From Bacteroidales bacterium (GTDB taxonomy: Bacteria > Bacteroidota > Bacteroidia > Bacteroidales > UBA7960): a stretch of 6,326 nt of DNA. The position numbers were made by a program, and so were the translations under genes. The DNA lies in contig SLNU01000235.1 of assembly GCA_007132865.1 (NCBI GenBank), positions 1 through 6,326 of the forward strand, given 5' to 3'. Positions 1 to 5,794 of the stretch are shown here, piece after piece (the first letter of the stretch is position 1; each line of letters opens with the position of its first letter). A model generated the notes under the pieces. It searched no databases. It was not told where the DNA came from and saw only the letters and a list, made by a program, of their open reading frames with translations.

Positions 1-528
1 ATATGGCTGGAGATCAATGACAACCTGACCGCATTGGAGCAGATCAGGGTTTTCAACCATGTGTTTTATGATATCCACGGATTTGCAGGGAATCCGTCAG
101 ACCTCCACGCACCATCCAACTCATTGATAGACAAAGTACTTACAGAGCGCAGGGGAAACCCCCTTTCGCTCGCTCTGGTTTACATGCTGCTTGCACAAAG
201 TCTGGACATCCCCGTATTCGGGGTCAACTTGCCGGAACATTTCATACTGGCTTATGTCGGCGGGCAGGGAGGGGGAGAAGATCCTGCATCAGGGGTTTTA
301 TTCTATATCAATGCCTTCAGCAGGGGAACGGTTTTTTCCCGTCAGGAAGTGTCAGACTTTATCGGGCGGCTGGGCCATGAACCGATGGCACGGTTTCTGG
401 AGCCATGCGGCAACAAGGATATTATTCAACGCCTTCTGAACAACTTGCTGAACGCTTATTTCAAAGCGGGTGACCCGGAGCGGGTGGAGCAGGTCGAAGA
501 ACTGCGCAAGATGCTGAACGCCAAATAA
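1..528 (+). CDS. SirB1/transglutaminase-core-2 family protein, 5' truncated by window edge
   Basis: The frame is open from base 1 (it begins I-W-L-E-I-N-D-N-L) and ends at TAA 526-528, so this is the C-terminal 175 residues of a longer protein. The TTG at 34 is internal and should not be taken as the start. The segment has the hallmark of the SirB1/Transglut_core2 family: an R-G-N-P-L-S-L-A helix followed by a V-N-L-P-E-H-F strand containing the conserved His. It is followed by a short helical tail (N-N-L-L-N-A-Y-F-K-A-G-D) of the TPR-like type common in this family. The usual transglutaminase Cys position appears to be Ser in the N-P-L-S-L motif, as in many SirB1-like proteins, so enzymatic activity is doubtful. 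Family members are cytoplasmic and of unclear function. The gene converges on the oxidoreductase operon and is probably unrelated to it. The family call is confident, but the function is unknown. Confidence 0.85.
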   Translation: MWLEINDNLTALEQIRVFNHVFYDIHGFAGNPSDLHAPSNSLIDKVLTERRGNPLSLALVYMLLAQSLDIPVFGVNLPEHFILAYVGGQGGGEDPASGVLFYINAFSRGTVFSRQEVSDFIGRLGHEPMARFLEPCGNKDIIQRLLNNLLNAYFKAGDPERVEQVEELRKMLNAK

Positions 529-542
529 GCCTTTCCTGGTCG

Positions 543-585
543 CGCTTATGCGCCGCTGCGGAATCCCGCTGACGCGCGCATAGCG
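543..585. repeat. Nested inverted repeat in the convergent intergenic gap
   Basis: The 68-nt gap between the two convergent stop codons contains an outer arm CGCTTATGCGC (543-553) that pairs with GCGCATAGCG (576-585), giving 10 base pairs with one bulged T. Inside it lies a second hairpin, GCGG (558-561) pairing with CCGC (566-569) around an AATC loop. A near direct repeat, GCGGAATCCC (558-567) and GCGGAACCC (583-591), overlaps these arms. The position suggests a bidirectional transcription end or a REP-like palindromic element. Neither strand has a U-tract after the stem, so a classical intrinsic terminator is not supported. Confidence 0.55.
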
Positions 586-596
586 GAACCCTGCAT

Positions 597-1868
597 TTAT
601 TTTTCCACCAATGCTTCCTTGATCCTGGCCACAGGAAGCTTTTCTCCCATGCCTTCCTCCTCTATGGTCTTAAAGACCGACTCGGTGGAGATGATTCCCG
701 TTTTCAATACAAAAAGCAATACGGAATAAATGGCGGCATTGCGCGCGCCAATGCCGCGGAAATCATGCTGTATGACATTTGCCTTGGTTTGCGGTACCTC
801 CAGGCTGGTGTCCAGAAACAGAAATCCCTCTTTCATGGCCTCAATGCGCTTGCGATTGTGTGCCAGTCCGTCAGCCGAAGTGATCAAGGCCACATCGGGG
901 ATATGTATCCCGTGGAAGTGGATCTCAGACGGGGAAAGATTGATTTCAGCCGTGGAAAATCCTACCCCCACGGTGACCGGGTAACTGCCCTTCTGGGTCA
1001 CCTCCAATCCGGAGCGAATGGCCGCCTTGCTGAGCAGGTTGGCAGCCAGCTGCACCCCTTCCCCGGCGGAGCCGCTCAAAACGACCGACCACGGCTTTTT
1101 CAGGTAGTTTTTGAATTGATTCCTGATGGCCGGGATTTTGCCAAGCAGGTCGCCGGACTTTTTGCCCTGTGAGAGACTGAAGCGATCCCTTGCATTGATC
1201 CACTCCCCAGGTTCCTTGCCGGCACTGGAAACAATCTCGGTCAGCTTTCGCTTCGGATTCAGCTTTACGCCGTAACTGGGACAGATCTCCATTACCTCTG
1301 CCAGGGAGAAGCCTTTGGTGCCGAAAGCCACAGCCAGTTTGTCAGAAATGTCTCCTATACCCATAATCCGGGTCACATATGCCGCTCCCGCAGTATGCGA
1401 CAGGGCGCAAATATCATACCCGGCAAAAGGGTTGCCTTCAAACGAAGTGGTGGTCCGGAAACCCGTGGGGGTCAGTCCGCTGGTCTGTCCCCCCGTCATG
1501 CCGTAAAGCATGTTGTTGTGCACCACCACCGTCATGTTCAGGTTCAGCCTTGCCGCTTCCAGAATATGCTGCAGTCCGATTGTGGCGCCACCGTCGCCGA
1601 TGAATACCACGATCTTCTTGTCGGGGTTTTCCACTCCAAATGCAATCCCGGCTCCCAGAGCGGCAGACCTGCCGTGCAGGCCGTGAACCGTATGGGTGTT
1701 CAGGCATTTGTCGATGATCCCGTGGCAGCCGATATCGGTTACCACTATGACCTCCAGGGGCTTGTACCCGATCTTCTCAAGGGCCTTTACGGTATGCTTT
1801 GCGATCAGGTCGTGTCCGCATCCCTTGCAATAGGGAAGGGCGTCTGTGTTCAATAATCCGTTTCTCAT
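597..1868 (-). CDS. 2-oxoacid:ferredoxin oxidoreductase, fused beta (TPP) and gamma subunits
   Basis: This 423-residue protein joins two subunits that are often separate. Residues 1 to about 255 are the TPP-binding beta subunit. They contain C14-K-G-C17, C48 in the D-I-G-C-H-G motif and C196 in the I-C-P-S-Y-G motif. The spacing matches the four Cys ligands of the [4Fe-4S] cluster in known oxidoreductases of this family. The TPP/Mg motif is G-D-G at 91-93 with N118-N119 downstream. Residues from about 258 to 423 form the gamma domain, with G-S-A-G-E-G (266-271) in the place of the usual G-x-G-G-Q-G and Y-P-V-T-V-G-V-G (297-304) where many gamma subunits have an R-G-G-containing loop. The enzyme oxidatively decarboxylates a 2-oxoacid with CoA to acyl-CoA and CO2, reducing ferredoxin, or runs in reverse. 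The start ATG overlaps the alpha stop as ATGA and has a strong AGGAGGAGG ribosome site, so translation is coupled. No separate ferredoxin-like delta subunit is seen. The enzyme class is sure, but the substrate is unknown. Confidence 0.93.
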   Translation of the reverse strand: MRNGLLNTDALPYCKGCGHDLIAKHTVKALEKIGYKPLEVIVVTDIGCHGIIDKCLNTHTVHGLHGRSAALGAGIAFGVENPDKKIVVFIGDGGATIGLQHILEAARLNLNMTVVVHNNMLYGMTGGQTSGLTPTGFRTTTSFEGNPFAGYDICALSHTAGAAYVTRIMGIGDISDKLAVAFGTKGFSLAEVMEICPSYGVKLNPKRKLTEIVSSAGKEPGEWINARDRFSLSQGKKSGDLLGKIPAIRNQFKNYLKKPWSVVLSGSAGEGVQLAANLLSKAAIRSGLEVTQKGSYPVTVGVGFSTAEINLSPSEIHFHGIHIPDVALITSADGLAHNRKRIEAMKEGFLFLDTSLEVPQTKANVIQHDFRGIGARNAAIYSVLLFVLKTGIISTESVFKTIEEEGMGEKLPVARIKEALVEK

Positions 1869-2983
1869 ACTACTACCTCCTCCTGGATTTCCTGTGGGGT
1901 GATCATTTTACCGAGGCCGCCTGCAAAGCGCAGTCCCGGCCTGCCGGCCTGCCCATAAAGCAAATCTCCCAACTGGTTGTTGATGTTTTCTTCTGCGATC
2001 AGCACATGTTCATAGCCCTTTGCCAGTTTAAGGTAATGCTCGGGCAGCGGCAACATGGTTTTGGGGTTAAGAAAAGATACCTTGTGGCCCTGCCCGCGGA
2101 TCTTTTTCACAGCCTCCCTGGCTGCTGCAGCGGTGATCCCATAAGCCACCACCAGGGTTTTGGCACCTGCCTGCTCATCCAGCTCATAAAGGGAATAGGC
2201 CTCCATCCTGCTGCGGATTTTCTCTTCCAGCCTGCGGGTGTTTGCAAGGGCTTCCGGACTGGAATGCTGCAGGATGCCTGCCTGGTCGTGGGTGGATGCA
2301 TTGATCCTTACCTGGTGTTTTTCCTGGCTGACCGACAGGAAATCAGGTACCAGGTTTGTCGGTTTGTAAGATTTATAATCGAAGTCTGACGAATAGTCCG
2401 CCCACTCCACAGGCTCTATCTCATCCAGTTTGGCCAGGTCAAAACTTTTTTGCGTCATGACCTCTTCCTTGGAGGTCAGCACCACGACGGGGGTCCTGAG
2501 CTTCACGGCAATTTCCACTGCTTTGGCGGGCAGCTTCCAGCAATCGTCAAAATCGGATGTGGCCAGCACGGGAAGGGGATGCCCGCCCGAAACCATGCCC
2601 TTCATCATCAGCAGGTCGCCCTGTGCCCCGCAGGTGGCGGTTCCCGTTGCAGGTCCCAGACGCTGCACCAGGACAATGACCATCGGAAGCTCCATCATAT
2701 AGGCCATATTCACCGATTCCAGCATCAATGCAAAACCCGGGAAGGAGGTGGCCGTCACGGGCAGCTTACCGGTGATTGACAATCCCGACATCCACTGTAG
2801 CGTGGTGATCTCATCCGGGGCCGGCAGCATCAGCTCCATACGCTGGCTGCCGTATAGATACAACAGGTTTGCAGGGGTGATGGGGTATCCGATGAATGCC
2901 CGGGCCCCCGCCCTGGCAAGGGATTCAATCATCAGCCGGGACCCGTCGATCAGGACCCTCTTGGCTTTCGTTTTTTCTTGCAT
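1865..2983 (-). CDS. 2-oxoacid:ferredoxin oxidoreductase, alpha subunit
   Basis: This 372-residue protein is the partner of the fused beta-gamma gene. Residues 1 to about 180 are the pyrimidine-binding domain of TPP enzymes. They carry the Y-P-I-T-P motif (33-37), typical of the alpha subunit and placed near the 2-oxoacid and thiamin site, then T-A-T-S-F-P-G (77-83) and Q-R-L-G-P-A-T-G (107-114). A variable linker (about 190-265) leads to the C-terminal domain II, which includes V-V-A-Y-G (278-282) and the E-E-N (331-333) segment. Length and domain order are normal for the family. I place the start at ATG 2983, which has AAGGAG six bases upstream. The TTG at 2989 would abut the ribosome site directly. 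The first 59 nt overlap the end of the CoA-transferase gene in another frame, and the stop overlaps the beta start. Sequence alone does not distinguish pyruvate, branched-chain, aryl or other 2-oxoacids. Confidence 0.92.
   Translation of the reverse strand: MQEKTKAKRVLIDGSRLMIESLARAGARAFIGYPITPANLLYLYGSQRMELMLPAPDEITTLQWMSGLSITGKLPVTATSFPGFALMLESVNMAYMMELPMVIVLVQRLGPATGTATCGAQGDLLMMKGMVSGGHPLPVLATSDFDDCWKLPAKAVEIAVKLRTPVVVLTSKEEVMTQKSFDLAKLDEIEPVEWADYSSDFDYKSYKPTNLVPDFLSVSQEKHQVRINASTHDQAGILQHSSPEALANTRRLEEKIRSRMEAYSLYELDEQAGAKTLVVAYGITAAAAREAVKKIRGQGHKVSFLNPKTMLPLPEHYLKLAKGYEHVLIAEENINNQLGDLLYGQAGRPGLRFAGGLGKMITPQEIQEEVVV
1876..1884 (-). promoter_or_regulatory. Ribosome binding site of the fused beta-gamma gene
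   Basis: On the minus strand AGGAGGAGG lies 7 nt before the ATG at 1868, inside the last codons of the alpha gene. Together with the ATGA stop-start overlap it indicates coupled, stoichiometric translation of alpha and beta-gamma. Confidence 0.8.
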
Positions 2984-4187
2984 AGACAACTCCTTTTCTG
3001 GTTAAGCGTTCAGTGTCTTCTTCCGTAAATCCCAGCCAATCCCGCATGATCTCCCGGGTGTGTTCGCCATACCGGGGTGGGGGGGACATGGACGGGGGCT
3101 CCTTGGATTCGGGGGTGCTGAAGGCAATGGACCGGACACCTCTGATCTCCCTGCCGTCAGCATACCTTCCCATGAGTACCATCTCATCCGACTCCGGGAC
3201 TTCAAAAACCTCTTTCATATTGAAAACCCCCCCTGCGGGAATGCGTTTTTGTGCCAGCAGGGCCAGGATGTCTTCCCGGGCATGCTGCCCGATCAGGGCC
3301 TGGAGGATGCCGTTGATCTCCTCCTTGTTCCTTACCCTGTCATGGTTCTTCGCATACCGTGGGTCCTCTGCCAGCTCCGGCCGGCCCAGGGCATTGACCA
3401 GCTCCCGGTATTGCTTGTCGGTCCCCGCGGCCAGCACGATCTCCTTCCCGTCTGACGTCCCGTAGATGGTCCCGTAGGGGACGATGTTGGGGTGGTCTGA
3501 GCCCAGCCGCTGGGGAATGGCGTTCCCCACCAGCCAGTTGGTTGCCTGGTTGGCCAGGGACGACAGCCCCGCCTTGAACAGGCTTGCCTCGATATATTGT
3601 CCGCGCCCGCTGCGTTCCCTTGAAAGCATTGCCAGCAGGATGGCCTCCTTCAGATGGTGGGCGGCCAGCACATCCATCAGGGCCACCGGCATTTTTGTGG
3701 GGGGTCCGTCGGGTTCCCCGTTCATAAAGGTAAACCCGCTCTCTGCCTGTATGATGGCATCGAAACCGGCCCTTGGGTTCTGCAGCCCATACCCGGTGAT
3801 GTGCGCGTATATCAGCTTCTCATTGTTTTTACTCAGTGTCGGATAGTCCACCTTCAGCTTCTCGGCATCCCCCGGCTTGTAGCTTACCAGCACAATGTCA
3901 CATTGTGCCGCCAGTCGGTGCACGATGTCCAGTCCCTCTTCCTCACACAGGTTCACGGCGAAGGACGACTTGCCCCAGTTGACGCTGGAAAAATAACCGG
4001 ATATGTCGCTGTCTGCATCCTCTTTGGGCAGCTTCCACTTCCGGGTCACATCTCCCTCAGTGGTCACATTTTCGATTTTGATGACCCCGGCACCTAGCTC
4101 GGCGAAGAACATGCCGACACTGGGCCCGGCCAGTACGCTTGCAAGTTCCAACACTTTAATCCCGTTCAGCGGCCTTTGTTCATGCAT
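2925..4187 (-). CDS. Family III (CaiB/BaiF-type) acyl-CoA transferase
   Basis: This 420-residue protein is full length for family III CoA-transferases such as formyl-CoA transferase, CaiB and FldA, which move CoA from an acyl-CoA to a free carboxylic acid through an enzyme-bound Asp anhydride. Visible signatures are the N-terminal G-I-K-V-L-E-L-A (9-16) with G-P-S-V-G-M-F-F-A-E-L-G-A-G-V-I-K-I-E following, N-x-x-K-S type strand residues near 70-75, G-F-D-A-I-I-Q-A-E-S-G (141-151) and M-D-V-L-A-A-H-H (171-178). D172 aligns with the catalytic Asp. The C-terminal G-E-H-T-R-E-I (374-380) and L-G-F-T-E-E (385-390) are also typical. The last roughly 18 residues, after about position 402, extend past the usual family end and run over the start of the alpha gene. 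No Shine-Dalgarno is seen before the ATG; a degenerate copy of a 19-nt repeat sits there instead. The acyl donor and acceptor cannot be read from the sequence. Confidence 0.93.
   Translation of the reverse strand: MHEQRPLNGIKVLELASVLAGPSVGMFFAELGAGVIKIENVTTEGDVTRKWKLPKEDADSDISGYFSSVNWGKSSFAVNLCEEEGLDIVHRLAAQCDIVLVSYKPGDAEKLKVDYPTLSKNNEKLIYAHITGYGLQNPRAGFDAIIQAESGFTFMNGEPDGPPTKMPVALMDVLAAHHLKEAILLAMLSRERSGRGQYIEASLFKAGLSSLANQATNWLVGNAIPQRLGSDHPNIVPYGTIYGTSDGKEIVLAAGTDKQYRELVNALGRPELAEDPRYAKNHDRVRNKEEINGILQALIGQHAREDILALLAQKRIPAGGVFNMKEVFEVPESDEMVLMGRYADGREIRGVRSIAFSTPESKEPPSMSPPPRYGEHTREIMRDWLGFTEEDTERLTRKGVVYARKNESQEGPDRRVPADD
2990..2995 (-). promoter_or_regulatory. Ribosome binding site that sets the alpha-subunit start
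   Basis: AAGGAG on the minus strand is 6 nt from the ATG at 2983 and lies within the coding sequence of the upstream CoA-transferase. It decides in favour of the ATG over the TTG at 2989, which would directly follow the GGAG with no spacer. Confidence 0.8.
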
Positions 4188-4210
4188 GGATTCAGAGGGT
4201 TTATAATGTA

Positions 4211-4281
4211 TGGATTCGGTCCTTTTTATGCGTTCGGTCCTTTTTTATGGGTTCGGTTCTTTTTTATGGGTTCGGTTCTTT
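4211..4281. repeat. 19-nt tandem repeat, about 3.8 copies, between symporter and CoA-transferase
   Basis: Plus-strand units are TGGATTCGGTCCTTTTTA (4211-4228, 18 nt), TGCGTTCGGTCCTTTTTTA (4229-4247), TGGGTTCGGTTCTTTTTTA (4248-4266) and a partial TGGGTTCGGTTCTTT (4267-4281). The two copies nearest the symporter are identical where they overlap, and divergence grows toward the CoA-transferase. A remnant TGGATTC (4187-4193) includes the first base of that gene's start codon. In the direction of transcription the unit reads as GAACCGAACCCAT followed by an A-tract. The unit length is not a multiple of three and no spacers are present, so it is neither coding nor CRISPR. Confidence 0.85.
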
Positions 4282-4291
4282 GAAATGCCTA

Positions 4292-5740
4292 CTATTGCTC
4301 CGAAGGCAGTTTTTTCGGCTTGCGCTTCCCGAAAATATTGCCCAGCACGATAAAGAAAACCGCTGAGGCAATTGCCACATAAGTGTTCTCCAAAACGGCA
4401 ACGCCCAGGTTTTTGGCCACGATGTTCCCCAGCACGGCGACGGTCCCGCCAATGAAGGCCCATCTGACGCCTTCGATGGTGATCCAGCCCCTGCTGTAGA
4501 TCCCCATCACGATGACGATGGCCCCGATGGCACGGATTCCGTAGGATATATAGGCGGTATCCAGTACGGCACCGGTTCCGTAATAAGCCAGGGGGATGGT
4601 CACCAGGTTGACAATGATGACCAGTTTCCTGGCCGTGGAAATAAGTTTTTTGTCCACGGCAGTCTTGTTGATCAGTCCGTGATAGATATCCTTTGTGGCG
4701 ATCGTCACCACGGCAAAGTTCACGGGTCCGACTGTCGAAAGAATCGCCGCCAGAATGCCTGCCAGTGCAATACCACCCAGCACCGGATGTATGAACTCCG
4801 GGGTGGTCATCAGGGTGGGAAGCACCATTTTCATCATTTGGGGGTCGGCCAGGTAAGGGGCGGCGTCAAAATATTTTCCGGTCCTGGCAATGAGTCCGAG
4901 CAAGGCCACCATGATTCCGAAGGGGGCGATGATCAGCGAAGAAAGGATCGCGGCTTTTTTTGCAATGGCCGCCGAGCGGGCAGCAAATATGGGTTGGATA
5001 CTGGCCTGTCCGGCCATACCCCCCAATACGCCCCCGAGGATCAGACTCCATGCATAGCCGAGTCCGCCACTAAACGGATTGTATAGATTCTCCGGCGCCC
5101 CCAATGCGACCAGGCGCTCCTGCAGGGCCCCGAACCCGTTGATGTCACTAAGTCCGATTGCCGTGGCAATCCCCATCCCCGCAAACATGACCACCACATG
5201 GATGATGCCGGTGATGGCCAGGGCATGCATGCCGCCGATGTATGTATACAGGGTGATGATCAATGAGGACACGATGACGGAGTGCAGCCAGGGGAAGTCG
5301 AACATGGCCGAGATCACGCTTGCACAGGTCTGCAACTGCACAAAGGCCAGCGTGATGTATGCGAACAGGAAAGCGATGGCGGAAATGCTCCGGGCGCGGC
5401 GCCCGAAAAGGTTTTCCAGCATCTCACTTACCGTATGTACATTGTTTTGCCTGTAATGCCTGGCCACGGTAAATCCGATGATGATCATGCCGATTGCCGT
5501 GGATATGTTATAAAGTATTGGCTGCATGGTGCCCGTCTGAAAGGCTTTCTCGCTGACCCCGATGGTGCTCATGCCCCCAAGCCATTCCGAGGCGACCACG
5601 ACTGCACAGGCGATTACCCCCAGGTTCCTTCCGGCAATCAGGTAATCGGCAGCCGATCGGCTGGCTATTTTTTTTGTGAACAGGGATATCAGCGTGGTGA
5701 GCCCAAAATAGGCAACGACAATCAGCAGGTAAATATTCAT
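4292..5740 (-). CDS. Sodium:solute symporter family (SSF/SLC5) transporter
   Basis: This 482-residue integral membrane protein of the inner membrane has around 13 hydrophobic segments, a normal size for the SSF family (PutP, PanF, vSGLT, monocarboxylate carriers). Features are an N-terminal hydrophobic helix (2-20), the D-Y-L-I-A-G-R-N-L loop (32-40) typical of the family, S-E-W-L-G-G-M-S-T-I-G (51-61) of the core first helix, Y-I-G-G-M-H-A-L (167-174), and A-A-I-L-S-T-V-G (331-338). S335 and T336 of this last motif match the conserved Ser/Thr pair of the Na2 sodium site. The tail is basic (G-K-R-K-P-K-K, 471-477) and cytoplasmic or terminal. The substrate is probably a small organic acid, inferred only from the adjoining CoA-transferase and 2-oxoacid oxidoreductase. 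The gene has its own Bacteroidota-type promoter, a very short leader and no clear Shine-Dalgarno. It probably heads the operon, although the 104-nt repeat-bearing gap leaves room for separate control. Confidence 0.92.
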   Translation of the reverse strand: MNIYLLIVVAYFGLTTLISLFTKKIASRSAADYLIAGRNLGVIACAVVVASEWLGGMSTIGVSEKAFQTGTMQPILYNISTAIGMIIIGFTVARHYRQNNVHTVSEMLENLFGRRARSISAIAFLFAYITLAFVQLQTCASVISAMFDFPWLHSVIVSSLIITLYTYIGGMHALAITGIIHVVVMFAGMGIATAIGLSDINGFGALQERLVALGAPENLYNPFSGGLGYAWSLILGGVLGGMAGQASIQPIFAARSAAIAKKAAILSSLIIAPFGIMVALLGLIARTGKYFDAAPYLADPQMMKMVLPTLMTTPEFIHPVLGGIALAGILAAILSTVGPVNFAVVTIATKDIYHGLINKTAVDKKLISTARKLVIIVNLVTIPLAYYGTGAVLDTAYISYGIRAIGAIVIVMGIYSRGWITIEGVRWAFIGGTVAVLGNIVAKNLGVAVLENTYVAIASAVFFIVLGNIFGKRKPKKLPSEQ

Positions 5741-5763
5741 GGCCCGGGGATAGGATTGTGCCG

Positions 5764-5794
5764 CAAAAATAAGGAATCCCTTTTAATAAGCAAA
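5764..5794 (-). promoter_or_regulatory. Bacteroidota-type promoter for the symporter (operon)
   Basis: On the minus strand TTTG (5794-5791) is followed after 19 nt by TATTTTTG (5771-5764), an exact match to the TAnnTTTG -7 element with a -33 TTTG known from Bacteroidota housekeeping sigma promoters. The start codon at 5740 would lie roughly 15-20 nt downstream of the expected transcript start. The upstream element overlaps the last codons of anmK, which stops at 5783. Confidence 0.65.

Noticed and set aside
34..36. TTG as start of the left-hand gene
   Set aside because: The frame is open to base 1 and the upstream residues continue the family's helix, so the gene is simply cut by the window.
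1799..2389. A 196-codon plus-strand open frame across the alpha/beta junction
   Set aside because: It is antisense to both oxidoreductase subunits, has no family resemblance and no ribosome site.
2987..2989. TTG as start of the alpha subunit
   Set aside because: It directly follows the GGAG with no spacer; the ATG at 2983 has correct spacing.
4202..4207. TATAAT on the plus strand as a sigma-70 -10 box
   Set aside because: No suitable -35 box and no plus-strand gene downstream; it is antisense to the cluster.
4211..4281. CRISPR array
   Set aside because: Units are head-to-tail without spacers, 18-19 nt long, and no cas genes are near.
4211..4281. T-runs in the repeat as intrinsic terminators
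   Set aside because: No stem of useful length precedes them on the plus strand, and on the transcribed minus strand they are A-runs.
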